Source of the DNA: a virus
Strand: one strand, 5' to 3'
IMG/VR virus record: IMGVR_UViG_3300036770_000539
Location: 1 to 32,422 of that record
Length of the DNA stretch: 32,422 nt
The translations under genes were made by a program, and so were the position numbers. The notes below the pieces were generated by a model, which was not told the DNA's origin, made no database searches, and worked only from the letters and a program-made list of their open reading frames with translations. Positions 16,272 to 23,038 of the stretch are shown here, piece after piece. Every line of letters begins with the position of its first letter. Position 1 is the stretch's first letter.

Positions 16272-16297
16272 ATGTTGCTCGTCTTTCCGAGCCGTCA
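16272..16297 (-). repeat. 26-bp hairpin leader repeat, copy next to tRNA-Leu-like gene
   Basis: Second copy of the 26-bp direct repeat. As in the other copy, the CAACAT end abuts the first base of the tRNA acceptor (here AGTCAGG). The conserved 5-bp stem GCTCG/CGAGC and GAAAGA loop are intact in both. Confidence 0.9.
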
Positions 16298-16340
16298 GCG
16301 TTCTATGTCTATTGAGAAGTTTTCGCCTATACTCTTGTAG

Positions 16341-16371
16341 CAAATTTAATTACAATAACTCATTCAAACAA
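16341..16371 (-). promoter_or_regulatory. Candidate promoter for tRNA and structural operon
   Basis: On the minus strand, -7 box TAAATTTG at 16341-16348 matches TAnnTTTG. A TTG lies at 16369-16371 with a 20-base spacer, and a TTTG at 16365-16368 with 16. The box overlaps the end of the long tail-chaperone reading frame and lies about 45 bases before the first tRNA leader repeat. Confidence 0.6.
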
Positions 16372-17083
16372 GCACAAACATAAGATTCAAAACCTTGTTG
16401 TGCTGCCTTTTCAAGTCTCTTCTGTTGTTGTCGTTTTACAGTAATATGAAATGATAAAGTATTCAAAAACTCCTTTAATGGCATATTTAGAATCATATCC
16501 CATTCATTACGTTTGCCTCCTGCTAATCGGTCAATTAGTCCAAGCCATCCGAAAGCATCTCCTTCATCTTCGCTTCCTTCTCCTTCAAATAGATTAGGGT
16601 AGCCTCTAATAACTTCGGATAAAGTTGAGAAAAAAAAACTGCGTAATTGTAGAAGTTAACCAATGGCAAATCTGCGAAGTCTTTTACCTTTTGCTCATAG
16701 TCATCTTCTTTCTTTCGCCCAAAGATGTTTACGCTATAAGATAGGCACGCTATTATTTCAGGAAGCACTTCAATAGTGTCTTTCTTCATTAACTCTTGCA
16801 GTTCGATGAAATGGTGAGCCTTCATTTCCTTTGCAGTCTTAACAAGTCTGTATCGTTTGCCTTTGTGCTTAAACGTGAACTTTAATTTGCTCTTAGGTAT
16901 CTCTTGTAAAAATGTCAAGTCGATTGACCGTAATTTGTCAAGTGTCCATTGCTCTACTTCTTCGTAGGGCGTTTCAGTTAAAATAGATACTACCCAAGCC
17001 GTTCTTTCAATAGCATTGCAGTTCTTGTCTATCTCGTTAATCTCTTGTAGTTTTTTGATTGTTATGTTGTTCCAATTAAGCAT
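16350..17083 (-). CDS. Tail assembly chaperone, -1 frameshift (GT-like) product, 244 aa
   Basis: The first 151 codons are those of the 182-residue chaperone below. A run of nine T (minus strand, 16638-16630) lies near its end. A -1 slip there opens 93 more codons to the stop at 16350. The extension contains YPNLFEGEGSEDEGDAFGWL and 'IDRLAGGKRNEWDMILNMPL', the acidic linker and 'FGWLG-IDRLAGG-W-xIL' pattern found in tail chaperone C-terminal parts. Tail chaperones of siphoviruses often come as short and -1 frameshifted long forms (G and GT in lambda). Here the tape measure is separated from them by two tail genes and the tRNAs. A sequencing error in the T9 run is the main alternative. Confidence 0.68.
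16535..17083 (-). CDS. Tail assembly chaperone, short (G-like) product, 182 aa
   Basis: The unshifted frame codes for 182 residues: MLNWNNITIKKLQEINEIDK, a 'IERTAWVVSILTETPYEEVE' helical segment, a beta pair (KLKFTFKHKGKRYRLVK) and a helical end (KEKEAKMKEMLSDGLD). This is the form of a phage pre-tape-measure chaperone N-domain. The part after the T9 run is a coherent helix, so both frames look used. It starts 8 bases inside the end of the large terminase gene. Confidence 0.75.
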   Translation of the reverse strand: MLNWNNITIKKLQEINEIDKNCNAIERTAWVVSILTETPYEEVEQWTLDKLRSIDLTFLQEIPKSKLKFTFKHKGKRYRLVKTAKEMKAHHFIELQELMKKDTIEVLPEIIACLSYSVNIFGRKKEDDYEQKVKDFADLPLVNFYNYAVFFSQLYPKLLEATLIYLKEKEAKMKEMLSDGLD

Positions 17084-18263
17084 AAAAAAATAATCCTTTT
17101 TTGTTGTGTTGTTTGCAATCCCACGCCAAAGCCAACGACATTACGCAGTCATCGTGAAGCCCTTGTGGTGCGGTATATTTTACTCCTGTTCGGGAATATT
17201 CAAACTCAAAGTTACGCATTTCATCAGCAATATTACCGTCAGGGAATCCTATTTGCCTCTGTTGTACTGCCATCACTAAGCCTTCAATCAGTTGTTGTTT
17301 GCTCTGTGATGTAAATTTAAAGCCTACTACTCTTGGGTGCTTACGTTGTAATTGCTCTACGATTGGATCACCAACTCCAGTAGAATCTAAATAGGTCGGA
17401 GTGTTTCCTATTAAGTTAGAAATCTTTGTCATAGTCTGTGACCAATCCATTTGAAACCTCTCAAAGTGACATACATTGCCTTGTTCGTTGAGTCCTATGA
17501 TAACAGTCCAGTCTGTGTACTTTGCTAAGTCAATGCCATATGCTGTAACTATACCCGTTTGTTTGGGAATTATGCAGTTTTCTATATTATCGTAGCCGAA
17601 AGGGTTGCTATTGTCGTCAGCAGGTTCAGCAAGGTACAACTCTTTGAAAACATAGTCAGGTAGGTCACGCTTTGCCTGTTCTATTTCCTCAACATCTAAG
17701 ATGCCCTCTTTGGCTGCATCGTAAGCCGTGATTTTGAAGTATTCTAAATTCGGTTCGCCTCCTTTGGCTTTTTCGCCTAACTTGTAAAACCAATTCTTTT
17801 TACCTTTGACGTTACCGATTAGTTTGCATTTGCCTTTCGTAGCAGTCAACGTAGAACGCAAAGCAAACCATGATTCTTCTCTTGCTCTACTTGCCTCGTC
17901 AAATACCGCAGCATAAACGTCATCACCGTAAAGGTTATCAGGTTTCTCTGCAGATTTAAACTCTATCCGTGAGCCTATTGGAGTAGTGAGTACAAGTTTA
18001 GATTCATTACTCTGAAAGAAGTCACGAGAGTTGACCTGTGCTTTCATTCGTCGAAATGCTATCTCCGCTTGTTGGTACACAGGAGCAACCCACCAAACTG
18101 CTTGGTTTTCTTTTAATTTTAAACTCTCTTCAAACAACCAAATTATATGAGATGCAGTTTTACCAGTCTTAGTTGAGGCTGCCGTAATTGTGTAACGTGC
18201 AGGGCTGTCTAAGATGGCTTTCTGATAACTCGTTAAAAATGGTCGCTTGTAGTTTATTTGCAT
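17076..18263 (-). CDS. terL: Terminase large subunit
   Basis: A 395-residue ATP-driven DNA packaging motor and nuclease. The Walker A motif is A-S-T-K-T-G-K-T (residues 29-36) and Walker B is VYAAVFDEA (residues 116-124) with E123 as the likely catalytic base. The C-terminal RNase H-fold nuclease has D245 (GIDLAKYTDW), D293/D299 (YLDSTGVGDP) and D371-D372 (GLHDDCV). The length is normal to slightly short. It is separated from the small-subunit candidate by a glycosyltransferase and two small genes. Confidence 0.95.
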   Translation of the reverse strand: MQINYKRPFLTSYQKAILDSPARYTITAASTKTGKTASHIIWLFEESLKLKENQAVWWVAPVYQQAEIAFRRMKAQVNSRDFFQSNESKLVLTTPIGSRIEFKSAEKPDNLYGDDVYAAVFDEASRAREESWFALRSTLTATKGKCKLIGNVKGKKNWFYKLGEKAKGGEPNLEYFKITAYDAAKEGILDVEEIEQAKRDLPDYVFKELYLAEPADDNSNPFGYDNIENCIIPKQTGIVTAYGIDLAKYTDWTVIIGLNEQGNVCHFERFQMDWSQTMTKISNLIGNTPTYLDSTGVGDPIVEQLQRKHPRVVGFKFTSQSKQQLIEGLVMAVQQRQIGFPDGNIADEMRNFEFEYSRTGVKYTAPQGLHDDCVMSLALAWDCKQHNKKGLFFYA

Positions 18264-18312
18264 ATCGTGTTGTTATGTTCACCGAATTGATACCATGTCG
18301 TTGACGTCAACG

Positions 18313-19338
18313 TTATGGTCTACACACTCTCTGTAACAAATCTATTCTTTTTTTGTTAATCTCTTGAATGTTGTGATGCTCGTTGCAGTAGTTGTAGTTT
18401 ATCTCTCCGACTTCTTTACTCTTTCCGCTTTCAATAAGCTGCGTTAATGGTGTAGTCCAATCGTTGTTTTGCACAAAGAAAACTCCCAAGTTACTTTTGT
18501 GGTTGGTGTATGGCTCTACACTTGACACTAAAATAGGTCGTTTGTAAGCAGCAGCCTCAACGATCTTTAACTCTGACTTATATCGGTTAAATGTCTGAGC
18601 CGTCAAAGGTGCTAAACAAATATCTATCTCTGAGTAAATCTCAGCGTACTTATCAGGTGTTGTCCCTACTCTTGTTTCAAACCATGTCGGTCTATTTTTT
18701 TGGCTTTCTCCTGTAACTGCTTTCTCCATCTCTGCCCACATTCTACTATTCTCGTGGTGTCCGCCCATTATAAAGCGATAGCCGTACTTCTCACAGATAG
18801 GTCTTATTTGATTTGTAAGCAACTTTATGTCCTCAACGTGACTTATACCACCAACCCAACCGATTGTAGATGTATGGTCTTTATTTACGCCCCATTGAGG
18901 CTGTGTAAAGTCAACAGCGTTTTCTGCGATAGTAATGTTGTCGCCTTTGTAAAACTCCTTTATTTTTTCTGCGAGTTGTGGAGTAGTTACCTGAACTCCA
19001 TCTGCATAGGTTAAAGCGTTTTTTACTCCGTCTTTAATGTAGGCTCTGTAAAACTTGTATGCTGGGTTGTACTTCGGAAGTACCCAGTAGTCGTCAAGGT
19101 CAACGATGTAAGGCACTTTGTATTTTGCAAGTAGCGGAAGTATATTGTACTGATACCTTCCTAACCAACGATTAAAAATAACGCAATCGTATTGCTCATA
19201 GTCAAGGTTTAACCAATCCTCATGATTAATACTTACATCTACGGTAATGCCGTGGTCTTGTTGTAAACGAAGATAGGGAGTGTACAATCTATGAAAGGAC
19301 ACTCCATTCGCTCCGTCAAGTAGACAAATTACTCTCAT
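18313..19338 (-). CDS. GT-B fold glycosyltransferase (family 4-like)
   Basis: A 341-residue protein with two Rossmann-like halves. The first half contains DGANGVSFHRLYTPYLRLQ and 'YDCVIFNRWLGRYQ', with the acceptor-site stretch 'VPYIVDLDDYW'. The second half starts at IGWVGGISHVEDIKLL and has the donor-site E-x7-E region in 'SELKIVEAAAYKRPILVSS'. It should transfer a sugar from a nucleotide sugar; the acceptor (virion protein, phage DNA or host surface glycan) is unknown. It lies inside the packaging operon, one base from the SSB-tail-like gene, so it is co-expressed with late genes. There is no membrane segment. Confidence 0.85.
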   Translation of the reverse strand: MRVICLLDGANGVSFHRLYTPYLRLQQDHGITVDVSINHEDWLNLDYEQYDCVIFNRWLGRYQYNILPLLAKYKVPYIVDLDDYWVLPKYNPAYKFYRAYIKDGVKNALTYADGVQVTTPQLAEKIKEFYKGDNITIAENAVDFTQPQWGVNKDHTSTIGWVGGISHVEDIKLLTNQIRPICEKYGYRFIMGGHHENSRMWAEMEKAVTGESQKNRPTWFETRVGTTPDKYAEIYSEIDICLAPLTAQTFNRYKSELKIVEAAAYKRPILVSSVEPYTNHKSNLGVFFVQNNDWTTPLTQLIESGKSKEVGEINYNYCNEHHNIQEINKKRIDLLQRVCRP

Positions 19339-19560
19339 CTAAAAGGGTAAATCATTCTTTGGCTTTGGAACAGCTACTGAGTGAGTCGCTTTGCTCTTCT
19401 CGTTCTGTTGCTTCAGTTTCTGTACTCGTACTCTAACATCACCGTATTTGTTTACTTCTAACTTTCCGCTTTTAATTGCGTCATTTAGTTTCTCGATGTT
19501 GATGCTGACATTTAAGCCGTAGTCATCTGACCAGGCATTACCTAAGTAAGTTGTTTCCAT
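19339..19560 (-). CDS. Small protein with SSB-like C-terminal tail (NDLPF)
   Basis: A 73-residue protein, METTYLGNAWSDDYGLNVSI at its start. It has a short beta/helix core (INIEKLNDAIKSGKLEVNKYGDVRVRV), a Lys-rich linker and the last residues KNDLPF. The D-L-P-F end is like the acidic tip of single-stranded DNA-binding proteins that recruits replication and repair partners. The core is too short for a full OB fold, so it may only mimic that tip. It overlaps the preceding 51-residue gene by 23 bases. The function is unproven. Confidence 0.65.
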   Translation of the reverse strand: METTYLGNAWSDDYGLNVSINIEKLNDAIKSGKLEVNKYGDVRVRVQKLKQQNEKSKATHSVAVPKPKNDLPF

Positions 19561-19693
19561 TTCTTTTAAAATATTCGTTTATAATTGTATCAAGTGCTAT
19601 TCCTATTTGCGTTGGATTCGGCATTTCAATATCCTCTCCTCTTCTCCAATCGTTGTAGTAAATCAGAAAAATGATTGCTTCCTTTTCTGTCAT
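19538..19693 (-). CDS. Small hypothetical protein (51 aa, WRRG motif)
   Basis: A 51-residue ORF, starting MTEKEAIIFLIYYNDWRRGE and containing PNPTQIGIALDTIINEYFK. The 'FN-WRRG-(E/D)' and 'P-P-x-(E/Q)-IG-AID' pattern is frequent in small proteins of Bacteroidota phages. It starts in a TAATG overlap with the stop of the small-terminase candidate and overlaps the next gene by 23 bases. The role is unknown; it is probably a small helical protein. Confidence 0.75.
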   Translation of the reverse strand: MTEKEAIIFLIYYNDWRRGEDIEMPNPTQIGIALDTIINEYFKRNGNNLLR

Positions 19694-20046
19694 TAATCTA
19701 AGTTTAGTGTTACATTTATTACTTTTGCTTCTACGGTAGCCTCTACTGATTCTTTTGGTTTTCCGTATACTCTTGATAGCAAAGTGTCCATTGAATAAAG
19801 TGAGCCTTTCTCGTAGCTCTTTATTATAGCCTTTGCAACGGTCTTTTCAAGCATGGTTGCCTCATCGTTTTTAAGCACGTCTTTTATTTGCTTTTCGTCC
19901 ATTGACATAATTACCTGAATTGAATCGTTCACCTGAGAAAGTGAGTAGCCGTTCTCTTTCATCAATGTAGTAAACTTCTTAGGTCTGCCGTTAGGATTGT
20001 GAACCTCTCCTTTTTTAAATGGTTTTAAGTTCTGCTCGTTTGCCAT
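19693..20046 (-). CDS. Probable terminase small subunit (DUF5681-like)
   Basis: A 117-residue protein with the KKGEVHNPNGRPKKF opening typical of DUF5681-like/terminase-associated proteins. A helical middle follows (TTLMKENGYSLSQVNDSIQV, an HTH-like arrangement) and a beta end (EATVEAKVINVTLNLD). It lies upstream of the large terminase in the same operon, the expected place for the DNA-recognition subunit. 'NPNGRPK' is a phage DNA-binding hallmark rather than proof of TerS. Confidence 0.7.
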   Translation of the reverse strand: MANEQNLKPFKKGEVHNPNGRPKKFTTLMKENGYSLSQVNDSIQVIMSMDEKQIKDVLKNDEATMLEKTVAKAIIKSYEKGSLYSMDTLLSRVYGKPKESVEATVEAKVINVTLNLD

Positions 20047-20071
20047 AGTTTCACTTTTGTTTCACTATTTT

Positions 20072-20287
20072 TTAAAGACTTATCCCTCTATCAAATAGCA
20101 TCTGTCTTAGTTGCTCTCTTGTATCTTCAAGTAGAGCGTATTCCTTTTCTTCAAGTTCGCTATACTTGATTTTCTGACGTAGAAATTCGTCGAATTCGCA
20201 TAGCACACAGAAGTAGTCGAATCCTTTGTTTGCAAAGTTATATTGCTCCTGGTCTTCAGGTAGTTCAAATTCTATTGTTGCTTTCAT
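20072..20287 (-). CDS. Small acidic protein of a common phage family (71 aa)
   Basis: A 71-residue protein, MKATIEFELPEDQEQYNFAN at its start, followed by 'GFDYFCVLCEFDEFLRQKIK'. The order 'F-LPED-EE-(F/Y)' then 'VL-E-D-LR-K-KY' is a well-recognised small family in phages of several phyla, of unknown function. It is placed 25 bases before the small-terminase candidate in the late operon. There is no catalytic or membrane motif. Confidence 0.82.
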   Translation of the reverse strand: MKATIEFELPEDQEQYNFANKGFDYFCVLCEFDEFLRQKIKYSELEEKEYALLEDTREQLRQMLFDRGISL

Positions 20288-20297
20288 TTTCTTTCGT

Positions 20298-20915
20298 TCA
20301 TTTTAACTTATTTCTAACGTCTTCACCAAATAACTCATATAATTTTCTTTCTTCAACAATTTCATTTCTATTAGATTTGTTTTTGTGAAACCAATTATGA
20401 CACTTAATACAAAGATTCATTAAATTTCTTTTATTATGTAAATGTTCGTGTAATGGCTTTTCACTTCTATAAATTACATGATGCATTTCCCATTTATATG
20501 TTTGATTTGTATTACATCTCTCACAAAATAAATAACCATACTTCAAAAGCATATCAGATCTTATTTCATTTCTATTTCTTAAATATAATTTTTGACCTTC
20601 ATCTGTTCTTGAACTTTCCCTTGTATACATACCGCTTTTAAATGCAGGATTATTTATACCTGTTCTTTTTTCTGTTGATTCTTTATTCCATCTTCTTGTC
20701 CTTTTAGATTTCATGTTTTCTATCCTGCAATTTGCAGAGCAAAACTTATCCAAAGAAGTGTAAGGTGTAAATTCTTTATTGCAACATTTACATACTTTTA
20801 TTCCTGGTTTTTTTGATCTATTTTGTGCTTCAACTTTTGATTTACATTTTTTTGAGCAATATTTATTAATTATTGATTTTTGTTGAAATTCATTATTGCA
20901 ATAAACACATTTCAT
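20298..20915 (-). CDS. HNH endonuclease with zinc-ribbon N-terminus
   Basis: A 205-residue protein. Two zinc knuckles open it (CVYCNNEF with C-S-K-K-C; CKCCNKEF with C-S-A-N-C). The HNH domain comes after residue ~130: C-E-R-C, EMHHVIYRS, NLMNLCIKCHNWFH. The H-H, N and final H residues and the metal-binding Cys pairs are present, so it should be an active DNA nuclease. Its A/T-rich codon use and its own -7 box at 20920-20927 suggest a free-standing mobile gene. Placement next to terminase could also mean a packaging-associated HNH, but the small neighbours are between them. Confidence 0.88.
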   Translation of the reverse strand: MKCVYCNNEFQQKSIINKYCSKKCKSKVEAQNRSKKPGIKVCKCCNKEFTPYTSLDKFCSANCRIENMKSKRTRRWNKESTEKRTGINNPAFKSGMYTRESSRTDEGQKLYLRNRNEIRSDMLLKYGYLFCERCNTNQTYKWEMHHVIYRSEKPLHEHLHNKRNLMNLCIKCHNWFHKNKSNRNEIVEERKLYELFGEDVRNKLK

Positions 20916-20919
20916 TTAA

Positions 20920-20927
20920 CAAATATA
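20920..20927 (-). promoter_or_regulatory. Candidate -7 box upstream of HNH gene
   Basis: TATATTTG on the minus strand matches TAnnTTTG, 4 bases before the HNH start codon. I see no good TTG at the -33 distance, so the promoter is weak or incomplete. With so short a leader the transcript would be nearly leaderless. Confidence 0.35.
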
Positions 20928-20967
20928 CGCATTAGTTGTGATATATCTACTGCGTTCTAAATATATT

Positions 20968-21129
20968 TTAACGTGCTTTTTCATCTAAAAACATATCAAA
21001 CAGTAAATCTGTTGGTACTTGTGACATCCCTTTGCTTTCAGAACACCAATAGTAAATAAAGTCGTGCTCATCGCAGCAAGTCCAATGATTCTCTGCAATC
21101 CACTCTGCAAATTTAATTTCAAATAACAT
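20968..21129 (-). CDS. Small FAEW-type protein (53 aa)
   Basis: A 53-residue ORF starting MLFEIKFAEWIAENHWTCCD. It overlaps the end of the methyltransferase gene by 11 bases. The 'KFAEW-AEN' opening and the 'YYW' core are shared with the gene at 21660-21839 ('IKFAEWLAHNDYHLYD... YW'), so the two are probably diverged copies of one small family. About 52 untranslated bases separate it from the HNH gene. Confidence 0.75.
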   Translation of the reverse strand: MLFEIKFAEWIAENHWTCCDEHDFIYYWCSESKGMSQVPTDLLFDMFLDEKAR

Positions 21130-21688
21130 CTTTCTTAAATAGCAGTGACCACTTTGTAGGTTTATCCATTTCTAACAGAAGTGTAAATCCACATTGCTCA
21201 AATAGATGTACCCAGTGTGCTTTTGGTTTTATGTTTATATGCCCCCATTCTTTGTCAAAGTTAGAATAGTGAGGAGTAGAACTGAAGTGAAAGTATCTGC
21301 AATCTAAACGAGATAAAAACGGTTTGAGTTTGTCGTCTTCGATATGCTCCATTACTTCAATGCAGGAAACAAAGTCAGCCTTTATTTTCTTTGTTGTAAA
21401 GTCACAGATATGGTATTCATCGGCAACGTCACGAGAGTGTGCGTATTCGTAGTGATGCTCATTCAGGTCGTAGTAAATAGTCTTGATACCTTTCTTTTTC
21501 ATTGCTAAACAATAAGCACCTACTCCACCGCCTAAATCTGTGTGTGTTCGAATATCCAACAAAGTTGTGATTGAATTTACAACATCGTCATACATATTTA
21601 CAAATGATGGGTTATCTAAATGGATGCCGTTACGCATCTCGTAGTCAAAGCATTGCTGGTTATTCCAAGTTCCGCCGAATGAGTTCAT
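21119..21688 (-). CDS. SAM-dependent methyltransferase (class I)
   Basis: A 189-residue protein with motif I T-D-L-G-G-G-V-G-A-Y (residues 50-59), an acidic residue ending strand 2 (YYDLNEHH), and the post-motif strand FVSCIEVMEHIED typical of Methyltransf_11/23-like enzymes. It lacks the N-P-P-Y motif of DNA adenine methyltransferases and the P-C motif of cytosine enzymes. A small molecule, sugar or protein substrate is therefore more likely than DNA. It lies in the late-side operon that also has a glycosyltransferase, so the two could modify the same glycan. That link is an inference. Confidence 0.82.
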   Translation of the reverse strand: MNSFGGTWNNQQCFDYEMRNGIHLDNPSFVNMYDDVVNSITTLLDIRTHTDLGGGVGAYCLAMKKKGIKTIYYDLNEHHYEYAHSRDVADEYHICDFTTKKIKADFVSCIEVMEHIEDDKLKPFLSRLDCRYFHFSSTPHYSNFDKEWGHINIKPKAHWVHLFEQCGFTLLLEMDKPTKWSLLFKKDVI

Positions 21689-21839
21689 ATTCCCTTAGTA
21701 GTTGTTTTGTTGTTTTTGTTTCTTTGCCATTGCTCCAATAACTAACACCTCTGACTATGTCATAAAGGTGATAGTCGTTGTGTGCTAACCATTCAGCAAA
21801 TTTAATTTGTTCTTCTCTTTCTTTTTGGTTTTTGCTCAT
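21660..21839 (-). CDS. Small FAEW-type protein (59 aa)
   Basis: Start taken at MSKNQKEREEQIKFAEWLAH (an upstream ATG adds three residues, MQM). It overlaps the preceding gene by 38 bases and the methyltransferase by 29. The protein is a charged helix, a 'W-xN-Y-L-YD' core and a Leu/Arg-rich helix (KTTKQLLREYELIRRNL). It resembles the 53-residue gene at 20968-21129. The function is unknown. Confidence 0.75.
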   Translation of the reverse strand: MSKNQKEREEQIKFAEWLAHNDYHLYDIVRGVSYWSNGKETKTTKQLLREYELIRRNLE

Positions 21840-22077
21840 CATCTGCAATAGTAGCTGCTTGAATTTCTTGTTGTGCTTCTGCTCTTACAATTAACGAATA
21901 AAGTGACTCAACGAAACAATTAGAGCAGGTAGGCATTGGTCTGCCCATCTCTCTGAAATAGATGTCTCTGACTTTAACTGAGTCCTCTGGTGATAACCTC
22001 ATAAAACCACTGTGCTTCCATTTAGTGAAGTGTGGTTGAATTTCGGTGATGATGTAGTTTATTTCTTCTTGTGTCAT
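21802..22077 (-). CDS. Hypothetical protein with CSNC motif (91 aa)
   Basis: A 91-residue protein beginning MTQEEINYIITEIQPHFTKW. 'LSPEDSVKVRDIYFREMGRP' leads to 'CSNCFVESLYSLIVRAEAQ' and a basic tail (KPKRKRRTN). One C-x-x-C pair may bind zinc with partners I cannot place, or may be structural. Proteins of this order ('NY-F-W... CS-C') occur in Bacteroidota phages. It overlaps the preceding gene with ATGA. Confidence 0.72.
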   Translation of the reverse strand: MTQEEINYIITEIQPHFTKWKHSGFMRLSPEDSVKVRDIYFREMGRPMPTCSNCFVESLYSLIVRAEAQQEIQAATIADDEQKPKRKRRTN

Positions 22078-22306
22078 AATTTTTCAATTTCTTGTTTTAC
22101 TTGTTGCCAGTATTGTTTTGCGTCTGCGACAGATCTATAAAAATTATCTTCGTCATCATAACAAAAAAAAGGTGCAGAATTGATAACTTCATCAACTGCA
22201 ATCAATGCACACTCTTTAGCAAACATTAAAGTAATATCACTCGCAGAGTTAGAATGTGCGGCATACATTTTTTAATTAATTCATCTGCTTTATCTTTTGC
22301 TATCAT
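22074..22306 (-). CDS. Small phage protein interrupted by an A6 frameshift site (77 aa if -1 shifted)
   Basis: The gene before it ends in ATGA at 22303-22306, and that ATG starts MIAKDKADELIKK. This frame stops soon after, but a -1 slip on the AAA AAA codons (22273-22268) joins it to the downstream frame (MYAAHSNSASDITLMFAKEC and onward). The joined 77-residue product ends YWQQVKQEIEKL. It matches a family of small Bacteroidota phage proteins that begin 'A-EKA-EL' and contain 'A-(E/Q)CALIAVDE'. It could be programmed frameshifting, a real mutation or a sequencing error. Without the shift, translation could begin at 22268 and give 64 residues. Confidence 0.6.
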
Positions 22307-22506
22307 AAGTATTTATTTATAATCGTTGCACTTGCTGCTGCTAAAAATGCTAAGGGTATGCCCTCAATGGAATGAAACCAAAATAGGCTAACCCAAAACG
22401 ATAGACACAACTCACATGACAAAGGCTTTTTAAATCTGTAGCCAAACTCACGCACCCAAATAATGCTCATCGATGCTATCCCCAAAATTTGCAACAAGTC
22501 TTTCAT
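22303..22506 (-). CDS. Small membrane protein with CELC motif (67 aa)
   Basis: A 67-residue protein, MKDLLQILGIASMSIIWVRE at its start. 'FKKPLSCELCLSFWVSLFWF' follows, and a hydrophobic Ala-rich end (IPLAFLAAASATIINKYL). The C-x-x-C-L-S-F-W signature with flanking membrane segments is a small integral-membrane family common in phages of Bacteroidota. It overlaps the sigma-like gene by 59 bases. The role is unknown. Confidence 0.72.
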   Translation of the reverse strand: MKDLLQILGIASMSIIWVREFGYRFKKPLSCELCLSFWVSLFWFHSIEGIPLAFLAAASATIINKYL

Positions 22507-23005
22507 TTATTTCTTTTTTGATTGTGTTAATTACTCTGAGTATTTCCTGTCTACTGATATCGGTTGCTCTGCTTATGCTTCTTGCCGATCGTGGTTTAAT
22601 TTCAAGTTTGTTGTCTCCTTCACAGTACAATGTCCAAATCTTTTGCTCATACCACTCTTTAGAACTTACAATGTCGTCAATAGTGCTATATAGTGCCTCT
22701 TTGTACATCGAATCGTTTTCTTCTATTATCTCAATGCCTTCGGTGTCATATAAGCCTATTGGTCTGATAAAGTTCTTTGAGAAGTTAGTGTATTTGCCGT
22801 AATATTGATTTAAACAGATGCGAATGACAAAACCTTCCCAATATCCGCTCTTGTACTTTTCTTCTATCCATTCGTCTGTTTTCTCGCATAAAATTACAAA
22901 TAGTTCTTGATATAAGTCGCTTGAAAGTTCACCTGCAATCTTTATGCAGAACTCACGCAGCCATGTTGACTGCGTTAGCTCCGATATTATTTGATGCTTT
23001 TTGAT
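22448..23005 (-). CDS. Sigma-factor-like HTH protein, start codon not canonical (about 185 aa)
   Basis: The open frame runs from a TAA at 23006-23008 to the stop at 22448 but has no ATG, GTG or TTG before residue ~100. The first codons read ATC-AAA-AAG-CAT, i.e. (I)KKHQIISELTQSTWLREF. The N-terminal half resembles sigma region 2 (AGELSSDLYQELFVILCEK; GYWEGFVIRICLNQYY). The C-terminal part is a helix-turn-helix like region 4 (RSARSISRATDISRQEILRV). Starting at the first ATG (22708) would lose region 2. This kind of short sigma-like protein is known in Bacteroidota phages, often next to the DnaA-domain gene. It may direct host RNA polymerase to late promoters. The start could be AUC/AUA or the sequence may hold an error. 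Confidence 0.68.
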   Translation of the reverse strand: MKKHQIISELTQSTWLREFCIKIAGELSSDLYQELFVILCEKTDEWIEEKYKSGYWEGFVIRICLNQYYGKYTNFSKNFIRPIGLYDTEGIEIIEENDSMYKEALYSTIDDIVSSKEWYEQKIWTLYCEGDNKLEIKPRSARSISRATDISRQEILRVINTIKKEINERLVANFGDSIDEHYLGA

Positions 23006-23038
23006 TTAACAAATTTCTTTTTAATTTGACCAAAGTTA

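Noticed and set aside
16077-16343. 88-codon minus-strand ORF across the tRNA locus
   Set aside because: It contains SQVAELVDA and RFESCPDY, the well-known false translation of a tRNA-Leu D arm and T arm. It is an RNA locus, not a protein gene.
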